DNA of 58,183 nucleotides, taken from assembly GCA_009840445.1 (NCBI GenBank), contig VXNS01000027.1, forward strand, positions 1-58,183. The letters run 5' to 3'. Positions within the stretch are counted from its first letter, which is position 1. Each line of letters opens with the position of its first letter. Below, piece after piece: positions 1-8,688 of the stretch. The DNA comes from Synechococcus sp. SB0662_bin_14. Lineage in GTDB: Bacteria; Cyanobacteriota; Cyanobacteriia; PCC-6307; Cyanobiaceae. Position numbers and translations under genes: made by a program. The notes beneath the pieces were generated by a model. The model saw only the letters and a list, made by a program, of their open reading frames with translations, had not been told where the DNA came from and searched no databases.

Positions 1-172
1 CAGGAGGATCTACAGGAGGATCTACAGGAGGATCTACAGGAGGATCTACAGGAGGGTCTACAGGAGGATCTACAGGAGGATCTACAGGAGGATCTACAGG
101 AGGATCTACAGAAGGATCTACAGAAGGGTCCACAGGAGGATCCACAGGGGGATCCACAGGTGGGTCTACAGG
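1..172. repeat. 12-bp tandem repeat coding VDPP
   Basis: About fourteen near-identical 12-bp units (consensus AGGATCTACAGG on the plus strand) run from the window edge, drifting towards position 172. A shorter, less regular block lies at about 260-320. They are in frame inside the leftward lipoprotein gene and encode Val-Asp-Pro-Pro. The array continues past the left edge, so the total copy number is unknown. Confidence 0.85.
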
Positions 173-544
173 TGGAGTGTTGTCTTCCCCAAGAGCAGCA
201 GGGGGGTCAGGCTCGAAGTCCTGGGAATCCTGGGAATCAAGAGGAGGGTCCGCAGGGAGATCAGCAGGAGGGTCTACAGGAGGGTCCACAGGAGGATCTA
301 CCTCAGGCTCCACAGGAGGATCAGTAGGGAGGTCAGGCTTGTTGGGGTCAGTATTGGGTTCGGGCTCGGTCCTGAGAGGCTCGGGGTCAGGCCGAGGCTG
401 AGGTAGAGCAGCAGATAGACCCTCACGTTGAGAGGTTTCAGGTATCGAACCACCATTACCCCCTTCTCCGCCACCACAGGCTGCCAGCAGCACCAGGGGT
501 AACACCAAGAGGGTGGGCACAACCCATGGACTTCGGATGCGCAT
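1..544 (-). CDS. Pro-rich repeat lipoprotein, 3' end beyond the window
   Basis: Reading leftward from ATG at 544 there is an open frame to base 2 with no stop, so the C-terminus lies outside the window. The N-terminus is MRIRSP, a hydrophobic stretch, then LLAAC-GGG, a clear lipobox with the lipidated Cys at about residue 23. After a Gly/Asn linker the chain is dominated by Asp, Pro, Val and Glu, with many VDPP units (VDPPVDPPVDPP) encoded by 12-bp repeats. Such a chain should be extended and rigid, like a cell-wall or periplasm spacer. Inference: a lipid-anchored envelope protein whose repeat number can vary by slippage. No known domain is visible in the part present. The lipobox and the frame are seen directly; the function is unknown. 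Confidence 0.75.
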   Translation of the reverse strand, partial: MRIRSPWVVPTLLVLPLVLLAACGGGEGGNGGSIPETSQREGLSAALPQPRPDPEPLRTEPEPNTDPNKPDLPTDPPVEPEVDPPVDPPVDPPADLPADPPLDSQDSQDFEPDPPAALGEDNTPPVDPPVDPPVDPPVDPSVDPSVDPPVDPPVDPPVDPPVDPPVDPPVDPPVDPPVDPP

Positions 545-682
545 GGCCTGACGCCTGGAAAGGGAGATAGGTAGGGAAAAGCAAGGCTCAGCTTATGGAC
601 TGATCCGCCACCATGGTGTAGCATCTGTAACATCCAGTGCTTCCTGCGCAGCGGCGGCACGGCATAGCCAATGAGGCCTTAA

Positions 683-703
683 ATCACCTGATCGTCAGGT
701 GAT
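683..703. promoter_or_regulatory. Perfect 9-bp inverted repeat upstream of the HAD gene
   Basis: ATCACCTGA-TCG-TCAGGTGAT lies 28 bases before the ATG at 731. The arms are perfect, with a 3-base loop and no T-run, so an operator or mRNA hairpin is more likely than a terminator. The rest of the 545-730 gap between the divergent lipoprotein and HAD genes shows nothing else recognisable. Confidence 0.35.
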
Positions 704-730
704 ACCGTTCAGCGGATAGACAACCCACCC

Positions 731-1537
731 ATGCCCCACGCCTTTGGCCTGTTTTGGGATGTGGACGGCACCATGGCGGAGACCGAGGAGGACGGTCACC
801 GGCAGGCGTTTAATGCCGCCTTTGCGGAGCGGGGCCTACCTTGGCGCTGGTCGATGGATAACTATGGCCAGTTGTTGCAGGTCAGTGGCGGGGAAGAGCG
901 TCTTCGCCACTGGCTGGCCACGGTTCCCTCTGGCGCCCCTGGGGATCAAGCCGGGCAACGGGCCATGGCGGCAGACCTGCAGGAGCGCAAGCAGGTCCAC
1001 TACGGGCACATTGTTGGGGCAGGCGTTCTGGCGCCGCGGCCCGGTGTGGTGCGCCTGATTCAAGCGGCAGCAGCAGCGGGATGGCGGCAGTGGATTGTGA
1101 CCACCAGCCGTCGCCAGGCGGTGGCGGCGCTGCTCCGCAGCCAACCCTTCCAACCCCTGGCATCCGCCTTTTGCGGCTGGGTTTGCGGTGATGACGTGAC
1201 CCGCAAGAAGCCGGACCCCCAGGCCTATGCCATGGCCCTGCGCCAATCGGGGCTGGCTCCCCACCAGGTGGTGGCGCTTGAGGATTCCCCTCACGGGCTG
1301 AAAGCGGTCTGTCGTGCCGGGCTACGGTGCCTGGTGACGCCCAGTCGCTTCACGGTGGGTCAGAGGTTTGCCGGGGCCGCGGCAGTGGTGAATCATCTGG
1401 GTGACGGGCCGCAGCAACCCGCTACCGTGGTGTTGGGGCCTGCCCTGGGGCCTCAAGCCCATGTGGATCTTGCCTACCTGCAAGACCTTCTTCCAGGAGC
1501 CCACCCCCCGTCAGCCTCGCCCCGTCCCCGATCCTGA
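731..1537 (+). CDS. HAD-family sugar phosphatase, CbbY-like
   Basis: A 268-residue haloacid dehalogenase superfamily phosphatase. Motif I is DVDGT, with nucleophile Asp10 and acid/base Asp12; the motif III lysine lies in RKKPDP and motif IV in LEDSPHG. The helical cap between motifs I and II has the pattern of CbbY/beta-phosphoglucomutase-like enzymes. In autotrophs CbbY removes xylulose-1,5-bisphosphate, a Rubisco inhibitor, so that role is plausible here but not proven; phosphoglycolate phosphatase is an alternative. The Pro/Ser/Arg-rich C-terminal tail overlaps the likely 5' end of the ycf20 gene. An inverted repeat lies just upstream. Confidence 0.85.
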   Translation: MPHAFGLFWDVDGTMAETEEDGHRQAFNAAFAERGLPWRWSMDNYGQLLQVSGGEERLRHWLATVPSGAPGDQAGQRAMAADLQERKQVHYGHIVGAGVLAPRPGVVRLIQAAAAAGWRQWIVTTSRRQAVAALLRSQPFQPLASAFCGWVCGDDVTRKKPDPQAYAMALRQSGLAPHQVVALEDSPHGLKAVCRAGLRCLVTPSRFTVGQRFAGAAAVVNHLGDGPQQPATVVLGPALGPQAHVDLAYLQDLLPGAHPPSASPRPRS

Positions 1538-1596
1538 GCCCGCAACACACCCGTCTTCAGATTGCCTCCGCCGGTGCCGGCCGGTGGCTTCTCGAC

Positions 1597-1872
1597 GTGC
1601 TGCAGGCCTCATGGCGTCGCAGGGTGGTCTTGATTCTCGGGCTCACCGGCGGCTTTTTCATCGGTCAAGTGGGGATACCGCTCCTCAGTCAGTTGCCACC
1701 CCTCAGCGATTTTGGCGCCTTGGTGGTGCTGGTGGCCTGCGAGGTTCTTGTGCGGCTCCGCAGCTTGGGGGCCAACGTGGCCAATCCTTCCCTGCTGCGC
1801 CAAGCTCTGGACAACATCCGTGTCGGCTTCCTCTTCTCGGTTGTGCTGGAGGCGTTCAAGTTGGGGTCCTGA
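1597..1872 (+). CDS. ycf20: Ycf20 homologue (DUF565 membrane protein)
   Basis: A small membrane protein with the DUF565/Ycf20 pattern: a basic PWRR-like element (SWRRR), a helix with GGFFIGQ, then a second helix followed by RLRSLGANVAN. In algae and plants Ycf20 is linked to non-photochemical quenching; the cyanobacterial role is unclear. The frame is open upstream of the GTG at 1597, and residues coded there (TRLQIASAGAGRWLLDVL) look like the family's N-terminus. The true start therefore probably lies further upstream, overlapping the end of the HAD gene, perhaps at a rare codon (CTG at 1534). It is followed 10 bases later by the glycerate kinase gene, so the three genes look like one transcript. 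Confidence 0.75.
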   Translation: MLQASWRRRVVLILGLTGGFFIGQVGIPLLSQLPPLSDFGALVVLVACEVLVRLRSLGANVANPSLLRQALDNIRVGFLFSVVLEAFKLGS

Positions 1873-1882
1873 GTTGGTGTCC

Positions 1883-2986
1883 ATGTCTTCCCCAGGGCCA
1901 ACGGTCTGGGTTGATGGCGATCTCAAGCTGCAGGCGGTGCTGGATGGGCCGCTGCAGCGTCGTCGGCTGGCTCGACAGTTGGCCCGTCAGCGCGGCTGGC
2001 GCACTCTGTTGGGCTTGGAGGAAGGGGGCGTGGCGGCATGGCTGGATCAGCAACTGGCCCTGCTGGCCCCGCCAACCATTGTGGAGGCTCTGGCGGCCAT
2101 CCCGCACCATCCCAGTGTGCTCTGGGGCCTGTGGATCCCCATGGTGCAACTCATGGGGAGCGTGCAACGGACAACGCCACGCCCCCGCATTGGCCTGGCG
2201 GGGGTGCCGGGCACCGGGAAAACCACCCTGGGTCAAGCCATGGCCGTGCTGGGCCAGGCCTACGACTTTTCCCCCATCGTCGCCTCCGTTGACGACTACT
2301 ACCTGCCCCTGCCCATACGGACCAGGGCCATGGCCGCCAATCCCTTCGCCGTTGACCGTGGTCCCCCTGGCAGCCACGACCTGCAATGGCTGAACCGCTC
2401 CCTGGACGACTTCGCTACCCATGGGCAGTGCCGTATTCCCTGTTTTGACAAGGGTCTGGCCGGTGGTCGGGGGGACCGCAGCGGTAGTGGGCGGCACCGG
2501 GGGAACTTCTTTCTGCTGGAGGGCTGGATGGTGGGGGCCCGCCCCTTTCCGGTGGGTCCGGAAGATCCCCACCCTGACGCATCCGCCGCGGAGCGGGCTT
2601 GGTGTGCCCGTTGCTGCAACGTGCTGACGGAGTACACCAGCACATGGGAGCGGCTGCATGGGCTGGTGATGGTGGTTCCCCAGCAGTGGCGCCACAGCCT
2701 GCGGTGGCGGCTCCAGGCGGAGGCGCGGCAGCGCCGCCGCGGCAAGGGCGCCCTCAGTGGTGCTCAACTGGAGCGGTTACTGCGTTGCTTCTGGGCCTCG
2801 GTTCCACCCCATCGCGCCCTGCAGCCTGCCTGGACTTCAGCAGGTGGGGGGCCACCCGTAATGATGATGGCGACCCTGGACGGCCGGCGACGGGTGGTGG
2901 ACGTGGGGCCGCCTGAAGCCGTCAACTGGCCCGCACCGGTTCAGCTCCCCTCCTCGTCCTCGTCCTCCGCATCGTCTACTGGATAG
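1883..2986 (+). CDS. glyK: D-glycerate 3-kinase
   Basis: A 367-residue P-loop kinase of the plant/cyanobacterial glycerate 3-kinase family. It phosphorylates D-glycerate to 3-phosphoglycerate, the last step of photorespiration. The Walker A motif GVPGTGKTT lies near residues 107-115, followed by SVDDYYLP and [15 protein letters not shown], both typical of the family, and by the Walker B-like region [10 protein letters not shown]. The ATG at 1883 was chosen because upstream codons belong to the ycf20 frame; TTG 1874 and GTG 1877 are alternatives. Pairing with a CbbY-like phosphatase upstream fits carbon-salvage chemistry. The last 46 bases overlap the 3' end of rpmF on the other strand. Confidence 0.88.
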   Translation: MSSPGPTVWVDGDLKLQAVLDGPLQRRRLARQLARQRGWRTLLGLEEGGVAAWLDQQLALLAPPTIVEALAAIPHHPSVLWGLWIPMVQLMGSVQRTTPRPRIGLAGVPGTGKTTLGQAMAVLGQAYDFSPIVASVDDYYLPLPIRTRAMAANPFAVDRGPPGSHDLQWLNRSLDDFATHGQCRIPCFDKGLAGGRGDRSGSGRHRGNFFLLEGWMVGARPFPVGPEDPHPDASAAERAWCARCCNVLTEYTSTWERLHGLVMVVPQQWRHSLRWRLQAEARQRRRGKGALSGAQLERLLRCFWASVPPHRALQPAWTSAGGGPPVMMMATLDGRRRVVDVGPPEAVNWPAPVQLPSSSSSSASSTG

Positions 2987-3126
2987 TGAAAGCCCGTTGC
3001 CCGCCCGCTGAGGACAGCCTTCCCCAGGGACATGGCCCGCTGGGCAGCCAGGCGCGCCTTGCGGTTCCAGGTGGCGCGGCGCTGATTCCGCTTCTGGTTG
3101 GAGGTTTTCTTCTTGGGGACAGCCAT
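2941..3126 (-). CDS. rpmF: 50S ribosomal protein L32
   Basis: A 61-residue protein beginning [18 protein letters not shown], the invariant L32 start. The core [13 protein letters not shown] follows, and then an acidic tail ([11 protein letters not shown]) of the kind seen in cyanobacterial L32. The start is the ATG at 3126; upstream in-frame codons do not match the family. It is transcribed away from ftsH, leaving a 113-base divergent region, and its 3' end overlaps the glycerate kinase gene tail to tail. L32 is part of the large ribosomal subunit near the peptidyl transferase region. Confidence 0.95.
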   Translation of the reverse strand: MAVPKKKTSNQKRNQRRATWNRKARLAAQRAMSLGKAVLSGRATGFHYPVDDAEDEDEEGS

Positions 3127-3239
3127 CGAATCGCAAGAACACGGGACCATGAGCCTTCCATTCTTGCCATGGCGTGGAACCACGTCAAACCATTGGGCAT
3201 GGTGATCTGGCTACAGTTGCTCCAAGAAGGGAACACTCC

Positions 3240-5063
3240 GTGGCAAACCAGAGCCACATCGCCGTTGTGGCGCCAGCACTGGGCCAATCCGCCAGGGGGC
3301 CGCTCAGCTACAGCGGCCTTGTGCAGGCCATCCGTGACGGCCAGGCGCAGGAGTTGCTGTGGGATCCTGACCTGCGCAAGGTGCGGGTCACCCTGGTGGA
3401 CGGTCGCCAGATCGTGGTGGACGTGTTTCCCGAGAATCCTGTGCTGATTCAGGAGGCGGAAGCCGCCGGGGTGCCCCTCACTGTTCAGGACAGCCGTCAG
3501 CAGCAGGCCCTCACGGGGCTGATGGGCAACCTGCTGCTGGTGCTGTTGATCCTGGTGGGCCTCACCTTCCTGCTGCGCCGCTCCGCCAAGGCGGCCAACC
3601 GGGCCCTGGGCTTTGGCCGCAGCAAACCCCGCCTGCGCGCCGAGAACGACATCAAGGTGTGTTTTGAGGACGTGGCAGGAATCAGCGAAGCCAAGGATGA
3701 ACTCCAGGAGGTGGTGGCTTTTCTGAAGCAGCCGGATCGGTTCACCAGCATTGGCGCCCGCATTCCCCGCGGCGTGCTGCTGGTGGGACCGCCCGGAACA
3801 GGCAAAACCTTGCTGGCCCGGGCCGTGGCCGGAGAAGCGGGGGTGCAGTTTTTCTCCATCTCCGCCAGTGAATTTGTGGAGTTGTTTGTGGGGGTGGGGG
3901 CCAGCCGGGTGCGGGACCTGTTTCGCCAGGCCAAGGAGAAGGCCCCTTGCATTGTGTTTATCGACGAGATTGACGCCGTGGGCCGCCAGCGGGGCGCGGG
4001 CATCGGTGGCGGCAACGACGAGCGGGAGCAAACCCTCAACCAGTTGCTCACGGAAATGGACGGGTTTGAAGACAATTCCGGAGTGATCCTGCTGGCGGCC
4101 ACCAACCGCCCCGACGTGCTGGATACCGCCCTCCTGCGACCGGGTCGCTTTGATCGGCGGGTGCTGGTGGATTTGCCGGACCGCCGTGGACGGGAGGCCA
4201 TTCTCAACGTCCATGCCCGCACCCGCCCCATCAGCCCCGAGGTGGATCTTGCCACCTGGGCCCGCCGCACCCCCGGCTTCTCCGGCGCCGATCTGGCCAA
4301 CCTGCTGAATGAAGCCGCCATCCTCACGGCCCGGTCGCAGAAGCAGTGCATTGAGGACAGCCACATCATGGATGCACTGGAGCGGGTCACCATGGGACTG
4401 CCCGCCGCATCCCTGCAGGACAGCGCCAAGAAGCGCCTCATTGCCTATCACGAGGTGGGTCATGCCCTGCTGACCACCCTTCTGGATCAGGCGGACGATC
4501 TGGACAAGGTGACCTTGCTGCCCCGCAGCGGCGGGGTGGGTGGCTTTGCCCGTTTCACCCCTGACGAGGAAGTGGTGGATTCCGGCCTGGTAACCAGGGC
4601 TTGGCTTGAGGCCCGCATGGTGGTGAGCATGGGGGGGCGTGCGGCAGAGTTGGTAGTCTTTGGCAAACAGGAGACCACCCAGGGGGCCAGCAGCGACATC
4701 GAGACCGTCACCGCCATTGCTCGCGAGATGGTCACCCGCTACGGCTTCTCGTCCCTGGGTCCGGTGGCTTGGGAAGGGGACCAGGCGGAAGTGTTCATTG
4801 GCCGGGATTGGCTTCAACAGCGCCCCACCTACTCAAAAGACACGGCCAAGGCCCTGGATGGGGAAGTGCAGAAGCTGGCCAAGCAGGCCCTGGCCAAGGC
4901 CTGCGCCCTGCTGTCCCGGCACCGCCCTCTGATGGACGAGTTGACCGATCAACTCATTGAGCAGGAAACCATTGCCGGGGACCAGTTCCGGGCTGTTGTG
5001 GAGCGGTGCCGAGGCACGACGGACCCCGTTCAGGATGCGGTTCAAGATTCAGTCACGGTTTAG
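3240..5063 (+). CDS. ftsH: FtsH family ATP-dependent zinc metalloprotease
   Basis: A 607-residue AAA+ membrane protease that unfolds and degrades membrane proteins. The GTG at 3240 is preferred because AAGAAGG sits 9 bases upstream (GTG 3174 is an alternative). Order: a small N-terminal domain like the FtsH extracytoplasmic domain (about 20-90), one hydrophobic segment (about 95-112), Walker A GPPGTGKT (about 183-190), Walker [10 protein letters not shown], the second region of homology ending RPGRFDRR, and the zinc site HEVGH (about 404-408) with the third ligand in ASSDIETV. The first membrane helix found before the N-terminal domain in most FtsH proteins is not visible in frame. In cyanobacteria FtsH paralogues take part in PSII repair or iron response; which paralogue this is cannot be fixed here. 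Confidence 0.93.
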   Translation: MANQSHIAVVAPALGQSARGPLSYSGLVQAIRDGQAQELLWDPDLRKVRVTLVDGRQIVVDVFPENPVLIQEAEAAGVPLTVQDSRQQQALTGLMGNLLLVLLILVGLTFLLRRSAKAANRALGFGRSKPRLRAENDIKVCFEDVAGISEAKDELQEVVAFLKQPDRFTSIGARIPRGVLLVGPPGTGKTLLARAVAGEAGVQFFSISASEFVELFVGVGASRVRDLFRQAKEKAPCIVFIDEIDAVGRQRGAGIGGGNDEREQTLNQLLTEMDGFEDNSGVILLAATNRPDVLDTALLRPGRFDRRVLVDLPDRRGREAILNVHARTRPISPEVDLATWARRTPGFSGADLANLLNEAAILTARSQKQCIEDSHIMDALERVTMGLPAASLQDSAKKRLIAYHEVGHALLTTLLDQADDLDKVTLLPRSGGVGGFARFTPDEEVVDSGLVTRAWLEARMVVSMGGRAAELVVFGKQETTQGASSDIETVTAIAREMVTRYGFSSLGPVAWEGDQAEVFIGRDWLQQRPTYSKDTAKALDGEVQKLAKQALAKACALLSRHRPLMDELTDQLIEQETIAGDQFRAVVERCRGTTDPVQDAVQDSVTV

Positions 5064-5216
5064 TCAAGGGCCTTCCACACGAAGCGGGATGAGGGTCAGA
5101 AAGAGACTGGCGTGGATAACCGTCCTTGAGAGTCTCGTCAGAGGGAAGCTGGTGACGCACCTGAGACCCAGGCATTGACGTCTCCGGTTCCATCAGGTAA
5201 TGTTGTGATGAGACGC

Positions 5217-5233
5217 AAGTTCTTTAAGAACTT
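5217..5233. other. 8-bp inverted repeat in the ftsH downstream gap
   Basis: AAGTTCTT-T-AAGAACTT is a perfect inverted repeat with a one-base centre. It stands alone in the 5064-5247 gap after ftsH, which otherwise shows no gene. It could be an operator half-site pair or part of a longer folded 3' region with the terminator that follows. Confidence 0.35.
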
Positions 5234-5247
5234 GCCCTCTTTCCGAG

Positions 5248-5270
5248 GCCCGTGCTCTGGCACGGGCTTT
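5248..5270 (+). terminator. Likely rho-independent terminator after ftsH
   Basis: GCCCGTGC-TCTG-GCACGGGC is a perfect 8-bp GC-rich stem with a 4-base loop, followed by TTTCGTGTTCTTT. It lies 185 bases after the ftsH stop and at the point where the DUF3800 remnant begins. It could instead have come in with that remnant. Confidence 0.55.
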
Positions 5271-5872
5271 CGTGTTCTTTGGAGAAGCCACTCGCCTATG
5301 TCGGGACCAAGAAGACCCTTTCGCCAGACGACTCCAATCCAAAAGGACTTTACAATTCTATCCTTTGTGAAGCCATCAAGCGAATTGACCAATTCTGTAA
5401 AAGCGACTGCAATCCCCCGGAAGATTTTATCCTGATTCTTGATGAACATGATCAACGATCAGAACTAATCACCAAGGCTGCGCAGGAGATGTATGGGAGT
5501 GATGAACCGAAGCGTCAGCTTATCGAGCCACTGTTCCAGGCGGAAAGCCACCGCTATCAAACACTGCAAGCAGCGGATTGGATTGCCGGATTGGTGGGGC
5601 GCCTTGGGGCCTGCTGGGCTGAACGGACCGCCTATTCCGATAATCAAGTGTTCTGTTGCTACTTCGAGCACCGCCTCGATGAAGTCGCCCGCAGGAGTGG
5701 AGTGCGTGACGCCGCCAGGACACCTTTGCAAAATCACCTTCCCCTACTTCAGAGGACTGCAACTCTGGATTCAAAAAGTGACCAAGTGGAGCATAGCCGC
5801 ATTTCCCCCCCCCTCAAACCAACCCCAAAACCCCAGGCCGGACCTGGGTGGGTGCCACCGCCAGGCTGTTGA
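5252..5872 (+). pseudogene. Truncated DUF3800 protein (C-terminal part only)
   Basis: An open frame of about 206 codons whose middle matches the C-terminal half of DUF3800 proteins: ILDEHDQRSE, LIEPLFQAESHRYQTLQAADWIA and a C-terminal helix. DUF3800 proteins normally begin with a DESG nucleotide/metal motif about 100 residues earlier; nothing like it is visible here, so the N-terminal catalytic part is missing. The frame then runs on through non-homologous sequence into the 3' end of comB. DUF3800 genes often sit in defence or mobile islands. Codon use is more AT-rich than in neighbouring genes, which suggests transfer. Probably a dead remnant. Confidence 0.6.
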
Positions 5873-6551
5873 CGGCGGCGCAGCAGCGGAAATCCCCGTC
5901 GTGGTTGCCGAGGCGTTGCAGGCGTTGACCATGGGTGGCCAGGCGCAGGCAGGCTTCCGGGTTATGCCGCCACACCTGCCAGAGGGCGGCGGCGGCGGTC
6001 ATCTCGTCGTTTTCACAGTGGTTGTGGGGATCGCTGTCCAGGGCTTTGGCCATGGTGTGGAGCAGGGCGCCGGCGGCCAGGCTGTCTTCAAGGGAATAGC
6101 TCCCCTCCCAACCACTGCCCACGATCCACACGTGAGCCACGGTCAACGCCTGTAACCGCCGGGCCACCGCCGCCAGGTTGTTGAGGGAACAGGTGAACAC
6201 CCGGGGAACGGCCTGCACCCGTTCCAGGGCGCGGGTGCCGTTGGTGGTGGTGAGGAAAAGCTGCTTGCCCGCCACCACCGCCGGGGTCGCGGCGACGGGA
6301 GAATTCCCCAGGTCGAAACCCTCCAGCGCTCGACCGCCCCGTTCCCCCGCCAGCAGGCGTTTGCCCTGGGGCACTGCCGCGGCGGCCCGCCGCAGGGCAT
6401 CAAGCTGGGCGAACACATGAACCGCCGTGGCGCCGTTGTGCAGGGCCCAGCCAATGGTGGTGGTGGCCCGCAGCACGTCAATGACCACCGCCGCATCGGG
6501 CTGGCCACTGCCGGGCACCGCCTCCGGCGTGGGGCAATAGCGAAACTTCAT
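5814..6551 (-). CDS. comB: 2-phosphosulfolactate phosphatase family protein
   Basis: A 245-residue ComB family protein. It has [12 protein letters not shown] near the N-terminus, [24 protein letters not shown] and [17 protein letters not shown], all hallmarks of the Mg-dependent ComB fold. The start ATG at 6551 (MKFRYCPTP) matches the family; an upstream in-frame codon does not. In archaea ComB makes sulfolactate for coenzyme M. Cyanobacteria carry the family without coenzyme M synthesis, so the real substrate here is uncertain. It is divergent from ubiD with a 53-base gap. Its 3' end overlaps the tail of the DUF3800 remnant. Confidence 0.88.
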   Translation of the reverse strand: MKFRYCPTPEAVPGSGQPDAAVVIDVLRATTTIGWALHNGATAVHVFAQLDALRRAAAAVPQGKRLLAGERGGRALEGFDLGNSPVAATPAVVAGKQLFLTTTNGTRALERVQAVPRVFTCSLNNLAAVARRLQALTVAHVWIVGSGWEGSYSLEDSLAAGALLHTMAKALDSDPHNHCENDEMTAAAALWQVWRHNPEACLRLATHGQRLQRLGNHDGDFRCCAAVNSLAVAPTQVRPGVLGLV

Positions 6552-6604
6552 CACACCACAGCATCCATGGCCTGCCACAGTAGCCGGGTGGTTGGCTGAT
6601 CCCA

Positions 6605-8140
6605 GTGGCGCAAAATCTCCGCCAATTTCTGGCGCTCCTGGAGGCGCGGGGTCAACTGCGGCGCATCACGGCCGCCGTGAATCCCGATCTTGAGTTGGCG
6701 GCCATTGCGGATCGGGTGCTGGCCATGGGTGGCCCCGGCCTGGTATTTGAAAACGTGATCGGCAGCCCATGGCCGGTGGCCATCAACCTTCTGGGCACGG
6801 TGGAGCGGGTGGTGTGGGCCATGGGCATGGAGCAGCCGGAGGAGTTGGAGCACCTTGGGGAGCGCCTGGCTGCCCTGCAGCAACCCCAGCCCCCCAAACG
6901 TGCCAAGGAGTTGCTGGCCATGGGTGGCCTGCTGTGGGACGTGGTGCGGGCGCGCCCGGATCGGGATCTGCTGCCCCCCTGTCAGCAGGTGGTGCTGGAG
7001 GGGGAGGCGATGAACCTGGATGCCCTGCCCCTGTTGCGCCCCTGGCCGGGGGATGGGGGCTTCATCGTCAACCTGGGCCTGGTGATCACCAAGGACCCGG
7101 AGACGGGTGTGCCCAACGTGGGGGTCTATCGGTTGCAGCGCCAGTCTCCCCACACCATGACGGTCCATTGGCTCTCGGTGCGGGGCGGTGCGCGCCATCT
7201 GCGCAAGGCGGAGGCCATGGGCAAACCCCTGGAAGTGGCCGTTGCCATCGGGGTGCATCCTCTGCTGATCCTGGCTGCCGCCACCCCCATTCCCGTCAAC
7301 CTCTCGGAGTGGTTCTTCGCGGGGCTTTACGGCGGCAAGGGGGTCCAGCTTGCCCGCTGCCGCACTGTTGACCTGCAGGTTCCCGCCCAGAGTGAAATCG
7401 TGCTGGAAGGGCAGATTCATCCGGGAGAGCGCCAGGCGGATGGCCCCTTTGGTGACCACATGGGCTTCTACGGCGGCATTGAGGATTCTCCCCTGATTCG
7501 CCTGAAGGCCGTCACCCATCGTCGCCAGCCCACCTTCCTGGCCACCTTCAGCGGGCGCCCCCCCAAGGAGGAGGCCATGCTGGCCATTGCCCTCAACCGC
7601 ATCTATACCCCCATCCTGCGCCAACAGATTCCGGAGATCAAGGACTTTTTCCTGCCCATGGACGCCCTCAGCTACAAGCTGGCGGTGATTGCCATCGACA
7701 AGGCCTATGCGGGCCAGGCGCGGCGGGCCGCCATGGCGTTCTGGGGGGTGCTGCCCCAGTTCACTTACACCAAGTTCGTGGTGGTGGTGGACGGGACCAT
7801 CAACGTGCGGGATCCCCGCCAAGTGCTGTGGGCCGTCAGCGCCAGGGTGGATCCCCAACGGGACCTGCTGGTGATTGCCGATAGCCCCTTCGACAGCCTG
7901 GATTTTGCCAGTGAACGCATCGGCCTGGGGGGTCGCATGGCCATTGACGCCACCACCAAGATCGGCCCGGAGCGGCGCCACGACTGGGGTCAGGCCCTGG
8001 AGAGGGGTGCCGCCACCGAGGCCCGCATTACGGAGCGTTGGGGGGAGTTGGGGCTCGAGGACTTGGGGCGGACCCCGCCCGACCCCGTTCTGTTTGGCTA
8101 CGTGATGGAAAACCTGCTGGCCCTCCTGGGCTGCTCTTAA
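6605..8140 (+). CDS. ubiD: UbiD family decarboxylase
   Basis: A 511-residue prenylated-FMN decarboxylase. In cyanobacteria UbiD removes the carboxyl group from the 4-hydroxy-3-prenylbenzoate intermediate of plastoquinone. Family marks: [11 protein letters not shown], the prFMN and metal region NVGVYRLQ with [33 protein letters not shown] carrying catalytic acidic residues, and [15 protein letters not shown]. It starts at GTG 6605 ([13 protein letters not shown]), which matches family N-termini. The flavin prenyltransferase partner UbiX is not in the window. An Rrf2 regulator follows 33 bases downstream and may be co-transcribed. Confidence 0.93.
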   Translation: MAQNLRQFLALLEARGQLRRITAAVNPDLELAAIADRVLAMGGPGLVFENVIGSPWPVAINLLGTVERVVWAMGMEQPEELEHLGERLAALQQPQPPKRAKELLAMGGLLWDVVRARPDRDLLPPCQQVVLEGEAMNLDALPLLRPWPGDGGFIVNLGLVITKDPETGVPNVGVYRLQRQSPHTMTVHWLSVRGGARHLRKAEAMGKPLEVAVAIGVHPLLILAAATPIPVNLSEWFFAGLYGGKGVQLARCRTVDLQVPAQSEIVLEGQIHPGERQADGPFGDHMGFYGGIEDSPLIRLKAVTHRRQPTFLATFSGRPPKEEAMLAIALNRIYTPILRQQIPEIKDFFLPMDALSYKLAVIAIDKAYAGQARRAAMAFWGVLPQFTYTKFVVVVDGTINVRDPRQVLWAVSARVDPQRDLLVIADSPFDSLDFASERIGLGGRMAIDATTKIGPERRHDWGQALERGAATEARITERWGELGLEDLGRTPPDPVLFGYVMENLLALLGCS

Positions 8141-8173
8141 GGCTTTTGCGCCGCCCTCTCCCCACCCGCCGCC

Positions 8174-8623
8174 GTGCTGCAATGTTGCACCCTCTACGCC
8201 TTGAAGGCCCTTCTGGAGTTGGCCCAGGCGCAGGAAACACTCCATTCAGTGACCCAAATTGCCCAGCGCCAGCAGATTCCCGCCCCCATGCTGGAACAGA
8301 TTCTGTTGCAGTTGCGGCGCGCCGGGCTGGTGGTGGCCCGGCGGGGCCGGGCAGGGGGCTACGGACTGGCCCAGCCTGCCAACGCCATCCGCCTGGAGCA
8401 GGTGGCCGATGCTGTGGGAGAGCGGCTGCAACAGGCCAAGCCCTCTCCCAACCACGGCGACAAGCATGAAGACAACGCCACAGACCAGGTGCTGGCCATG
8501 CTGGAGCGGCGTCTCCAGCGTTCCCTGGCCAAGGCCCTGCAAGAGACCACCTTGGAGGAGCTGTTCCTTGATCTGCGCTCCTGGCAAGCCATCCTGGAGG
8601 ACGACAACGCCTTGATGCTTTGA
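8174..8623 (+). CDS. Rrf2 family transcriptional regulator
   Basis: A 149-residue protein with the Rrf2 winged-helix fold: LYALKALLELA, VTQIAQRQQIPAPMLEQILLQLRRAGLV and the wing RRGRAGGYGLAQPANAI. Rrf2 proteins such as IscR and NsrR often bind an Fe-S cluster through three cysteines in the C-terminal half. Here the only visible cysteines are residues 4-5 (QCC), so a cluster is unlikely and another signal is expected. It starts at GTG 8174. Its target is unknown; the closest candidate is its own operon with ubiD. Confidence 0.85.
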   Translation: MLQCCTLYALKALLELAQAQETLHSVTQIAQRQQIPAPMLEQILLQLRRAGLVVARRGRAGGYGLAQPANAIRLEQVADAVGERLQQAKPSPNHGDKHEDNATDQVLAMLERRLQRSLAKALQETTLEELFLDLRSWQAILEDDNALML

Positions 8624-8651
8624 AAGGGAGTCAGGGACGAGCCAAGGGGTT

Positions 8652-8688
8652 GTGTCTCGAAGAGTGAAGCCTGGGGCGTCTTCGACAC
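8652..8688 (+). terminator. Hairpin after the Rrf2 gene
   Basis: GTGTCTCGAAGA and TCTTCGACAC form a 10-bp stem with one bulged T, closing a 15-base loop. There is no clear T-run. It lies 29 bases after the Rrf2 stop and forms the left end of the dispersed repeat. Confidence 0.35.

Noticed and set aside
1-172. Regular short repeats resembling a CRISPR array
   Set aside because: Units are 12 bp with no spacers and are in frame inside a lipoprotein gene.
177-401. Plus-strand Gly/Ser/Thr-rich frame
   Set aside because: It is the antisense of the VDPP-coding gene, which has a proper start and lipobox on the other strand.
2976-4817. Long minus-strand open frame over ftsH
   Set aside because: Shadow of a high-GC gene; composition has no protein-family match, while FtsH motifs on the plus strand are complete.
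5064-5247. Possible tRNA or small RNA gene in the gap after ftsH
   Set aside because: No acceptor stem, anticodon arm or T-loop could be drawn; only a short inverted repeat is seen.
6551-8245. Long minus-strand open frame over ubiD
   Set aside because: Same reason; UbiD is unambiguous on the plus strand.
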